Part shown: positions 1-7,033 of the stretch, piece by piece
How the letters are laid out: every line of letters starts with the position of its first letter
Numbering within the stretch: the stretch's first letter is position 1
Assembly (NCBI RefSeq): GCF_040545475.1
Contig: NZ_JBEPMA010000008.1
Location: 12,947-76,946, forward strand
Direction of reading: 5' to 3'
Origin: Peptoniphilus_A olsenii
GTDB lineage: Bacteria > Bacillota > Clostridia > Tissierellales > Peptoniphilaceae
DNA: 64,000 nt
Notes under the pieces: model-generated
Seen by the model: only the letters and a program-made list of their open reading frames with translations
The model's database searches: none
Told to the model about the DNA's origin: nothing
Made by a program: the position numbers and the translations under genes

Positions 1-1544
1 AGAATTATGGTCATTTTTTCTTTTAATTTTTGTATAAGATTTAAAATCAAATCTTCTGATTCCTTATCTATATTTGAAATGGACTCATCTAAAATTAAAA
101 TCTTTGGTTCTTTCAAAAGTACCCTTCCTATTGCAAGCCTTTGTTTTTGTCCACCAGATAAGTTGTTACCAGCACTTTCTAGGATGCTATCTAAGCCGCC
201 TATATTTTTAAAGTAGGAATACAGACCAACTTCTTCTAACACTTCTATTAACTTATCATAATCTGCATTTTTATTTGCAATTTTAAGATTATATCTAAGG
301 CTTTCCTTAAAGAAGTAAGGGTTATTGTCTACTAACATTATATTTTCATTTAAAGAATCATTTGAAATTTCACTTAAGCCATTGTAAAGTATTTCTCCAT
401 CATAATTTCTTTCAAGTCCTCCAACTAATTTTGCAAGGGTGGACTTTCCGCAACCACTTTCTCCTACTATGGCTGTGATTTTGTTTGATTTAATCTTCAT
501 ATTCAAATCTTTTAAAATTTCCTTTTCTCCGTAAGAAAAATTTAAATTTTTTACTTCTACATCTACTTCTTTATCCTTTATCACATCTTTAAAATCTTCT
601 ATACTTTCTATTTCTAAAATTTCAAAGAGGGAATTAGCTGCTGTAATTCCATTCATTACAACATGAAAAAGTGCACCTAGCCTTCTTAAGGGCAAGAAAA
701 ACTCTTGGCTTAAAAGTATAAAAGAAAAGGCCGTAAAGACAGAAATCTGACCCTTGGAATAATAGTAGATTGATAGGATTATTCCCAAGGCTGATCCAGC
801 ATATGAAATTAAATCTAGGACTGTAATATTATTTAGTTGCATCATGAGAAGCTTCATTGTTTTGACCCTAAAGTCTTCTGCCTTCTCATTTAGTAGATCA
901 TTGTAATCTTCATCTGCATTAAAAACTTCTAAACTTGTTAAGCCATATAGGAAGTCTATAAAAACTTCTGACAAATTTGTATATGATTTCCAATAAGTTT
1001 TTACAACTTTTTTTGCAAGTTTTTGTACCATCATTATTGCAATTGGTATTAGTGGTATTAGTAAGAGCATTATTATTGCAATTTTGAAATTTAAAAAAGA
1101 AAGTATAAAAAATAAAATTAGAGGTCCTATTAGAGAGAATAGAAGTTGTGGCAATAGAGCAGAGTAAAATAAGTTGAGTTGCTCTATTCCCTCTACACCT
1201 AAATTTATAACTTCTGAAATAGAAATTTTACTCCCATACTCCATCTTAAAAGAAAAAACCTTCTTCATTAGCCTTTCTCTCAATGTATTTTTAATCCTAT
1301 ATGAAGCCTTGTAAGATATGCTAGCTTCTATTTTTATTAAGAAAATATTTAGTCCAATTATTAGGAACATAAATAAAATAAACTTGCTCCCACTAAAGCT
1401 TGAACTAATTAAAGCTTCTATAGACTTGCCTATTAAAAAAATCATGGCAACATTTGTTGTCATTTGTAAAATTTTTATAAGTAAAAGTTTTAAGATTTGT
1501 ACTTTTTCACTTTTTAATTCATTGAATAATTTCTTGTTAAACAT
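1..1544 (-). CDS. ABC transporter, fused permease and ATP-binding protein, CydC/CydD-like (partial)
   Basis: Half-exporter: an N-terminal membrane domain of about 310 residues with several hydrophobic segments, then an ATPase domain. Walker A GESGCGKST lies near residue 360, the signature LSGGQKQR near 460 and a Walker B ILILDES shortly after. The gene runs off the left edge, so the last part, including the switch histidine, is not visible. The ATG at 1544 has AAGGAG about 6 nt upstream. The closest family style is the CydC/CydD thiol-exporter group, whose members work as heterodimers; a partner gene may lie beyond the edge. The substrate is not determined. It follows the DUF454 gene by 2 nt, so the two are probably co-transcribed. 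Confidence 0.85.
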   Translation of the reverse strand, partial: MFNKKLFNELKSEKVQILKLLLIKILQMTTNVAMIFLIGKSIEALISSSFSGSKFILFMFLIIGLNIFLIKIEASISYKASYRIKNTLRERLMKKVFSFKMEYGSKISISEVINLGVEGIEQLNLFYSALLPQLLFSLIGPLILFFILSFLNFKIAIIMLLLIPLIPIAIMMVQKLAKKVVKTYWKSYTNLSEVFIDFLYGLTSLEVFNADEDYNDLLNEKAEDFRVKTMKLLMMQLNNITVLDLISYAGSALGIILSIYYYSKGQISVFTAFSFILLSQEFFLPLRRLGALFHVVMNGITAANSLFEILEIESIEDFKDVIKDKEVDVEVKNLNFSYGEKEILKDLNMKIKSNKITAIVGESGCGKSTLAKLVGGLERNYDGEILYNGLSEISNDSLNENIMLVDNNPYFFKESLRYNLKIANKNADYDKLIEVLEEVGLYSYFKNIGGLDSILESAGNNLSGGQKQRLAIGRVLLKEPKILILDESISNIDKESEDLILNLIQKLKEKMTII

Positions 1545-1546
1545 TT

Positions 1547-1909
1547 CTACTCCTTGATTGTCTTAATTTTAAAAATAAAATATATGTAGTGAAAAATAAG
1601 CACTAGTAAAAGTGTGATTCTTGCATGCAAGTTGTTTACAAAATAAAATGATATAGCTAAAAAGAAAGTGATTGTCATGAGTATCTTTCTCTTCCTATCT
1701 CTCGTCATACCAGTCTTGTTTTTTATTGGCTCAATATTTTCCTTGTATAATTTAGTAGAAATAAAATAGTCGTTGAACTTTTTTGATCCTCTTGCAAAGC
1801 AATAAGTTGCAAGTAACAAGAAGGGAGTCGCAGGTAATAAGGGCAAATATATACCGATTATCCCAATCCCCAAAAATATAAATCCAAGTATTAAAAATAA
1901 AATTTTCAA
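1547..1909 (-). CDS. DUF454 (YbaN-like) small membrane protein
   Basis: 120 residues, with an N-terminal hydrophobic hairpin rich in Gly, Ile and Leu (GIIGIYLPLLPATPFLLLA), a charged middle part (residues about 42-76) and a C-terminal pair of hydrophobic stretches. The LPxxPATPFLL and CFARGSKKF patterns are typical of the DUF454/YbaN family, whose function is unknown. An AGGAGGAT ribosome site precedes the ATG at 1909. It is the first gene of a minus-strand unit with the CydCD-like exporter, which hints at a shared role in export or membrane redox, but that is inference. Confidence 0.85.
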   Translation of the reverse strand: MKILFLILGFIFLGIGIIGIYLPLLPATPFLLLATYCFARGSKKFNDYFISTKLYKENIEPIKNKTGMTRDRKRKILMTITFFLAISFYFVNNLHARITLLLVLIFHYIYFIFKIKTIKE

Positions 1910-2065
1910 TTATATCCTCCTTAATTTTGATTTTTGTATTTTTCAAAATAAATACTAACAAAGAAATTTTTATAAGTAAACAATATTGATATCGAATATC
2001 ATTTTGTTTATATTAAATATATTCATTTTTTTTATGATATATGTTGATTTATAGGGACTAGACCC

Positions 2066-2085
2066 TTGTTAACTACAGTTAACTT
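2066..2085. promoter_or_regulatory. Palindromic operator-like site upstream of the DUF454/exporter genes
   Basis: TTGTTAACTACAGTTAACTT contains perfect 7-bp arms (GTTAACT/AGTTAAC) around a 2-nt centre. It resembles the clostridial Rex redox-repressor site TTGTTAA-N4-TTAACAA, but the spacing between the TTAA halves is 6 and the right half ends CTT, so the match is imperfect. It lies about 160 bp upstream of the DUF454 start. Confidence 0.3.
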
Positions 2086-2179
2086 TTTATATAATTCAAG
2101 CCAAAAAAATAAGGCCCTGGTTTGAACTGACCCCCAAAAGTTGGACTTAAAAAACCAACTTAAGGAGGTCAGTTTTTTA

Positions 2180-2781
2180 ATGACAAAATACAATTTAGAA
2201 TTTAAACTAAATACTGTAAACTTGTACTTAACAGGAGAAATGTCCTATCAAAGCCTAGCAAATGAACTAAAAATCAATAATCCACCTATGATAGCTAAAT
2301 GGGTTAAAGATTTTAAAGAAGAAGGAATTGAAGGACTAAAACCAAAAAAAGAGAGGTAGACCTTCAAATATGTCAAGTACAGATAAAAACAAAAATCAAA
2401 AAATCAAAAAATAAAAATATTAAAACAAAAAAAGAATTGAGTGAATTAGAAAAACTAAGAAAAGAAAATTGCTATCTTCAAATGAAAGTAGATATATTAA
2501 AAAAAGATACAATTCTCTCAGATGACAGAATCAGAAATAGACGAATATCTAAGATCATTAAATCACTAAGAGATAAATATAAACTAAAAGACTTGTTGGA
2601 ATATTTTGATCTACCAAAATCTAGCTACATGTATTGACAAGAAAGACTAGATAATAGAAATAAAGATGAAGAATTAAAAGAAACAATAGAAGAATATATC
2701 GAATATTACAATAAAGACAGAATAAAAGAAAAATTAGGATATTTAAGTCCAGTGGAATATAGAGAAAAGAATGCAGCATAA
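2180..2781 (+). pseudogene. Degraded IS3-family transposase (orfA plus deleted orfB)
   Basis: OrfA starts at the ATG at 2180 behind AAGGAGGT and encodes a helix-turn-helix protein (MTKYNLEFKLNTVNLYLTG). It is cut short at 2359 by what looks like an extra A in the run of seven A near 2344; the other frame continues RGRPSNMS to about 2413. OrfB residues resume near 2437 (LEKLRKENCYLQMKVDILKK), hit a TGA at 2636, then jump to the C-terminal tail ending KEKLGYLSPVEYREKNAA at 2781. The DDE catalytic domain between them is gone, so no functional transposase is made. Confidence 0.85.
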
Positions 2782-2782
2782 A

Positions 2783-2818
2783 AAATACCAGAGAAAATAT
2801 AAATTCTCTCTGGTATTT
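2783..2818. terminator. Hairpin at the 3' end of the IS3 remnant
   Basis: A perfect 12-bp stem, AAATACCAGAGA with TCTCTGGTATTT, sits between the end of orfB and the right inverted repeat. There is no long T tract after it on the plus strand. IS elements often carry such hairpins near the end, where they can block read-through. Confidence 0.5.
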
Positions 2819-2863
2819 GGTCCAACTTTATGGGGTCACCACAGTTTTCCTAGAGCCTTTTAA

Positions 2864-3169
2864 TTAACGGTATTTTAAAACTTCTGTGGCAAGCTCAAGC
2901 ATTTCAATGGCAACATTGAAGTTTTCGCCAAAAAGATCGAAGACAGCATCTTCAGAAAGAACTCCACAAGGAAGATCCTCTGGGATTTCGCCCCTGTCAT
3001 ATCTTTCCAAATCATCAAAATAAGTCTGGGAAGAATAATAATCGCTGAGCTTTCTGTATTCCTCTTGATGAGCCTCAAACCTTTCAATGGCAGCTCTCAA
3101 GTTCTCAATAACATCATTGTGGTCATTTAAAATCTTTTCCATTTCACTAATTCTTTTAATAGGATCCAT
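2864..3169 (-). CDS. DUF4298 domain-containing protein
   Basis: 101 residues from the ATG at 3169, chosen over an upstream in-frame start at 3274 because AGGAGG precedes it and conserved sequence starts at MDPIKRISEMEKIL. It is soluble, acidic and mostly helical (a likely coiled coil over residues 5-45), followed by a DLPCGVLSEDAVFDL segment. The family is of unknown function. Base composition is higher in GC than the surrounding chromosome and matches the M20 gene upstream, from which it is separated by 115 bp. It has probably been transferred together with that gene. Confidence 0.75.
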   Translation of the reverse strand: MDPIKRISEMEKILNDHNDVIENLRAAIERFEAHQEEYRKLSDYYSSQTYFDDLERYDRGEIPEDLPCGVLSEDAVFDLFGENFNVAIEMLELATEVLKYR

Positions 3170-3284
3170 AATATCCTCCTTATAATTAATTGCACAAATC
3201 TTTATACCCTTATTATAAAAAATAAATTGCAAAAGAAAAAGATAGGAAATTAATCCTATCTCCTTCACCTTCAAATTTTTAAAA

Positions 3285-4466
3285 TTAATCTTCCATTAAA
3301 TATTTTACTGTAACTGCTGCCATTGATTTGGCGCAGATTGCCATGGCATCTTCTCTTATGTCAAACTTTGGATGGTGGTGAGGGTAGGGTGCGTCATCTT
3401 TTTTTGCTCCCACATAGAAAAAACAGGATGGTCTTTCCTTGGCGTAGAAGGAGAAGTCTTCTGATGGTGGCTGTGGTCCTCCGTCACTTATTTCTTTTAC
3501 TTCAGGAATTTTTGCCTCCCTAATGGCATCAACAACAAGGTCCGTCATGGCTGGGTCGTTGTATAAAACGGGATAGTCCTTGGCGTAATTTATTTCAACT
3601 TCCATGGCAAAAGTTTCCCCAATGCCCTTGGCAATTCTCTTAACTTCTCTTTCAATTACATGGCTGATTTCATCAGACATTGCTCTCACATCACCTGTCA
3701 CTGTGACAGAATCCTTTATAATGTTAAAAGTTCCCTCGCCGGCAAAGGACCCAATTGTCACAACTCCATTTTCAAAGGGAGAAAGTCTTCTGGACACAAT
3801 AGTTTGGACTGCTGTTACAAAGTGTGAGGCTGCAACTATGGCATCATTGGATAGGTATGGCATGGACCCATGACCGCCAGTGCCCTGAAATTTCACCCTA
3901 AACTTTGCCCTGCCCGTTTGAGTGTTGCCCTTGTGGTAGTGAGCTGTGCCAAGAGGCATGGAAGACATAACATGAATTCCAAAGACATTGTCCACGCCCT
4001 CTAGGACTCCTGCTTCAATCATTTGCTTTGCTCCTCCAGGAGGCGCTTCTTCTGCATGTTGGTGGATGATTACAATTTTTCCACGCAAGTTATCCTTTTT
4101 CTCATTTAAAATATCTGCTAAGACCATTAAGTAAGCTGTGTGGGCATCGTGACCGCAGGCATGCATAACACCATCGTGCCTTGAGGCAAAGGGAAGTCCC
4201 GTCTCTTCATGAATGGGAAGGGCGTCGAAGTCTGCCCTAAGTGCTATAGTCTTGCCCGGCTTTTTTGTGTCAATGACAACCCTAAGACCCTCGCCGCCCA
4301 TGTTTTCTGTCACTTCCACATCCTTGCCCTTATAAAAGTCAGCTACATATGCTGCCGTTTCAACTTCTTCAAAGGAAAGCTCAGGGTTTTCGTGAAGGTG
4401 TCGGCGATGTTTTACCATCTCATCTTGTCTCTTATCTATTTCATCAAAAATTTCTTTTAATAACAT
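3285..4466 (-). CDS. M20 family metallo-amidohydrolase
   Basis: 393 residues, full family length. These cytosolic enzymes hydrolyse N-acyl amino acids, hippurate or small peptides with a two-metal centre. Visible metal and catalytic motifs are MHACGHDAHTA near residue 104, HQHAEEAPPGG near 139, GTGGHGSMPY near 195 (dimerisation/lid domain) and a C-terminal HHHPKFDI. The ATG at 4466 has AAGGTG upstream. Codon use and GC are clearly higher than in flanking genes (stretches near 50% GC), and the locus lies between two transposon remnants, so recent acquisition is likely. The exact substrate cannot be told. Confidence 0.9.
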   Translation of the reverse strand: MLLKEIFDEIDKRQDEMVKHRRHLHENPELSFEEVETAAYVADFYKGKDVEVTENMGGEGLRVVIDTKKPGKTIALRADFDALPIHEETGLPFASRHDGVMHACGHDAHTAYLMVLADILNEKKDNLRGKIVIIHQHAEEAPPGGAKQMIEAGVLEGVDNVFGIHVMSSMPLGTAHYHKGNTQTGRAKFRVKFQGTGGHGSMPYLSNDAIVAASHFVTAVQTIVSRRLSPFENGVVTIGSFAGEGTFNIIKDSVTVTGDVRAMSDEISHVIEREVKRIAKGIGETFAMEVEINYAKDYPVLYNDPAMTDLVVDAIREAKIPEVKEISDGGPQPPSEDFSFYAKERPSCFFYVGAKKDDAPYPHHHPKFDIREDAMAICAKSMAAVTVKYLMED

Positions 4467-4502
4467 AAGGCACCTTCTTTTATTTTTAAGGTTCTATAAT
4501 AA

Positions 4503-4532
4503 ATAGTGTTGGTGAGGAATCATCAGCACTAT
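4503..4532. other. Hairpin between the M20 gene and the IS256 fragment
   Basis: A 13-bp stem with two G-U pairs and a GGAA loop (ATAGTGTTGGTGA/TCATCAGCACTAT). It lies 37 bp upstream of the M20 start, so it could fall in that gene's leader, or it may be debris of the truncated IS256 element. Confidence 0.35.
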
Positions 4533-4856
4533 TTGACAAAGAACCATATAAACTTAGCAAGAAAAATGAAAGAAGAAATATTTAATAAATATGAAGAAGA
4601 TAAAAAATATCAAAAAAGCTTACAAATATTAGACGAAGGATTTGAAGATTCCTTTGCTTACTTAAATGAAGAACACGTCTTTTCAAGGCTTAGAACAACA
4701 AATTGTATTGAAAGGTTAAATGAGGAAATAAGAAGAAGAGAAAAAGTAATACGTATATTTCCAAATGAAAAATCAGCAATAAGATTAATAGGAGCTATAT
4801 TAATTGATATAAATGAAGAGTGGATATCTACTCAAAGAAGCTATATTAAATTTTAG
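4506..4856 (+). pseudogene. IS256-family (mutator type) transposase, C-terminal fragment
   Basis: Only about the last 110 residues of a roughly 400-residue transposase remain. The hallmark RTTNCIERLNEEIRRREKVI and RIFPNEKSAIRLIGA segments and the final EEW are intact. The apparent start codon at 4506 is incidental; upstream coding sequence, including the first two DDE catalytic residues, is missing. With the IS3 derivative at 2123-2843 it brackets the GC-richer DUF4298/M20 block. Confidence 0.88.
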
Positions 4857-5003
4857 ATAATAATCAGCTTTAAAGATATAGCAAATAATAAGAATGGTTG
4901 TCAATATATTTTAACATACTTTAGGGAGTTCTTTGACATTTCTTAAAACTTAATTAAACTTTTAATAAATTAAAACTGTAAATATTGCAATTGTACGCTC
5001 AGT

Positions 5004-5117
5004 ATGAAAGTTGTAAGGGTTGTCGTGGCTTATGGGTCTTAATTATTGATAATCATTATTTCTGTATTCCAATGACAATAGTAAATCTTTAATGAAATTT
5101 CCCTACACTGTCATCTC
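5004..5117. repeat. Intergenic repeat, copy 1
   Basis: About 113 bp, nearly the same as 5302-5414: shared blocks include TTGTAAGGGTT, CGTGGCTTAT and CTGTATTCCAATGACAATAG. The 4857-5586 gap (730 bp) holds no gene I can support. Its middle (5107-5200) carries a GTCATCTCGACC...GCGAACG stretch like the dispersed elements common between genes in this kind of genome. Confidence 0.75.
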
Positions 5118-5301
5118 GACCAAGTGAGCGACAGCGAACGCATAAAGAGTCTTGTTTGTAGTGGAGAGAATTTGTAAACATGAAATAGTAAATGTGTTGA
5201 TAATCATAAGAGAAAACTTCTATTTATTCCTACAGAACTACCCCTATACCGGGAGATTCCTCGATTACAGAAAATTCGTAAGAATTTTCTTTCACTTGGA
5301 A

Positions 5302-5414
5302 TGACAGTTGTAAGGGTTATCGTGGCTTATAGGTCTTAATTCTTTATAATTATTATTTCTGTATTCCAATGACAATAGTAAATCTTTAATGAAATCCCCT
5401 TATAGTGTAATCTC
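5302..5414. repeat. Intergenic repeat, copy 2
   Basis: Second copy of the 5004-5117 repeat in direct orientation, 298 bp downstream, with a handful of substitutions and conserved length. Just before it, 5270-5300 holds an imperfect palindrome around GAAAATTCGTAAGAATTTTC. Confidence 0.75.
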
Positions 5415-5586
5415 ATCTAAGTTAAAAATAAAATTTTTAAAATAAAAAACAGAGTGTCTTAGTCTTTGTAATTAAACTAAAAATACTCTGTTTTGTTATT
5501 ACTACTATAAATTTATATTTATTTAATTTTCAATAAGACAATCACGCTACACTCAAACTATATTTTTAAAATTCCAATTAATCTCT

Positions 5587-5985
5587 TTACTTTTCTATTA
5601 TTGGAATATCCAAATTTCTTAATTTTTCGGCAAAGATTCCGCTTCCTTTTACTAATTTATGCTCAAAATTGCCATTGTATATCTTGCTATAGCCGCAAGT
5701 TGGGCTCTTTGCTTTTAATATAGCTTCATCAATTTGCAAATTCTTTATTTTCTCAAATTCTGCTTCGCTGGCTTCACGATATTTTTTATCTACATCTTCG
5801 CCATCAATATTTATTACTCTGCCATTCTTTATTTCTACTGGCTTTCTGGGTGTTCCAAATACTCTTTCTGGACAAATTGTCACATAATCTTTATCTTTAA
5901 GATATTCTATGACTTCTTTATTATAATTATTGCCACCATTATATTTGCAGTCCTCTCCCAATAGGCATGCTGATACTATTATCAT
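5587..5985 (-). CDS. DUF523 family protein
   Basis: 132 residues, with the family hallmarks SACLLGEDCKYNGGNN at the N-terminus, a CPE motif near residue 38, FGTPRKPVE and KSPTCGYSKIYNG near residue 94. The conserved cysteines suggest a metal-binding or redox role, but no reaction is established for the family. The start codon overlaps the last 4 nt of the ribonucleotide reductase beta gene, so the two are translationally coupled and the protein is made with the reductase. Confidence 0.85.
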   Translation of the reverse strand: MIIVSACLLGEDCKYNGGNNYNKEVIEYLKDKDYVTICPERVFGTPRKPVEIKNGRVINIDGEDVDKKYREASEAEFEKIKNLQIDEAILKAKSPTCGYSKIYNGNFEHKLVKGSGIFAEKLRNLDIPIIEK

Positions 5986-7022
5986 AGGTCATCTTCAATT
6001 ACTGAAGATTTTGAATAAGCTGTTGGCTTTGCTTCAAAAAAGTCAGTTTTAATCTTATTTGGGTCAGAATATTCGGATACCCATTTCATGGATTCAGGTT
6101 CATCTTTATTTTCAGGATATATATCTCCAAAGCCTAAATTTCTTGAACGCAAATTGCCCAAGTATTTGATGTAATCTTCTATCATATTTTCTGTAAGACC
6201 TCTTATGTCATTGCCGATTACATATTTACCCCAAAGAATTTCTTCTTCTACTCCTGTTTTTAACATATCTTTGTATCTTTCGATATCTTCATCTGTAAAA
6301 ATTTCTGGGTTTTCTTTTTTTAAGTCAATAATTATACTTCTAAATAACCACAAATGTGTATTTTCATCTCTGTTGATATATCTAATTTCAGATACTGTGC
6401 CAGGCATTTTACCCATTCTACCTAAATTATAGAAAAATGAAAATCCTGAATAGAAATAAATACCTTCTAAAATATAATTTGCAATTAAAGCTTTCACAAA
6501 ATTTTTAAGAGTTGGGTCATGATAAAAATCTTCATATTGGTCGCCAATAAATTTATTTCTCTTTAAAAGAATTTCGTCATCTTTATATTGATAAAGTATT
6601 TCCTCCCTCTCTTCTGGTGAGCAAATTGTATCTAAAATATATGAATATGACTGTGAATGAACGGACTCTTGAAACCCTTGTATTGAAAGACATAGATTTA
6701 TCTCATTGGCTGTCACATAAGACTGCAATTTCGGTATTTGTGCAGTTTGTAATGAGTCTAAATAAATCAAAAAAGACAGTATTTTGTCATAGGATGTCTT
6801 TTCAAATTTATCCAATACTCTATAATCTTTAATATCTTGTGACAAATTTATTTCTTCTGGAATCCAAAAGTTATTCATTGCTTGTCTATACCAGTCTGAA
6901 GTCCATTTGTACTTCAAATTATTAAAGTCGTTTAAATTTGTGGTATTACCATTTATTATTCTTCTCTTTGAAGTTTCAATATCTCCATTTTCGTTGAATA
7001 ATCCTCTTTTTTTAAGCTCCAT
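5982..7022 (-). CDS. nrdB: Class I ribonucleoside-diphosphate reductase, beta (radical) subunit
   Basis: 346 residues from the ATG at 7022 (AAGGAGA 5-11 nt upstream; an in-frame start at 7046 would overlap the alpha gene). The subunit houses the diiron-tyrosyl radical site used by the alpha subunit to reduce ribonucleotides. All expected ligands are visible: Asp in LDSLQTAQ, Glu and His in ESVHSQSY, Glu in ILEGIYFY, and Glu and His in RDENTHLW. The tyrosine in HSQSY is at the radical position. It starts 11 nt after the alpha gene stops. Whether the symbol should be nrdB or nrdF needs a tree. Confidence 0.93.
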   Translation of the reverse strand: MELKKRGLFNENGDIETSKRRIINGNTTNLNDFNNLKYKWTSDWYRQAMNNFWIPEEINLSQDIKDYRVLDKFEKTSYDKILSFLIYLDSLQTAQIPKLQSYVTANEINLCLSIQGFQESVHSQSYSYILDTICSPEEREEILYQYKDDEILLKRNKFIGDQYEDFYHDPTLKNFVKALIANYILEGIYFYSGFSFFYNLGRMGKMPGTVSEIRYINRDENTHLWLFRSIIIDLKKENPEIFTDEDIERYKDMLKTGVEEEILWGKYVIGNDIRGLTENMIEDYIKYLGNLRSRNLGFGDIYPENKDEPESMKWVSEYSDPNKIKTDFFEAKPTAYSKSSVIEDDL

Positions 7023-7033
7023 ATTATCTCCTT

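Larger units (their letters stand above)
2123..2843 (+). mobile_element. Internally deleted IS3-family element with both ends intact
   Basis: Terminal inverted repeats of about 25 bp are at 2123-2147 and 2819-2843; they share TGACCCC, AAAGTTGGAC and the terminal TG. The element is only 721 bp against the usual 1.2-1.5 kb because nearly the whole DDE integrase core of OrfB is missing. GTT stands immediately outside both ends (2120-2122 and 2844-2846) and could be a 3-bp target duplication. With complete ends and no transposase it could only be moved in trans by a related IS3 element. Confidence 0.8.

Noticed and set aside
5004..5414. CRISPR array
   Set aside because: Only two copies, 113 bp long and 298 bp apart, with no spacer-like regularity and no cas genes in the window.
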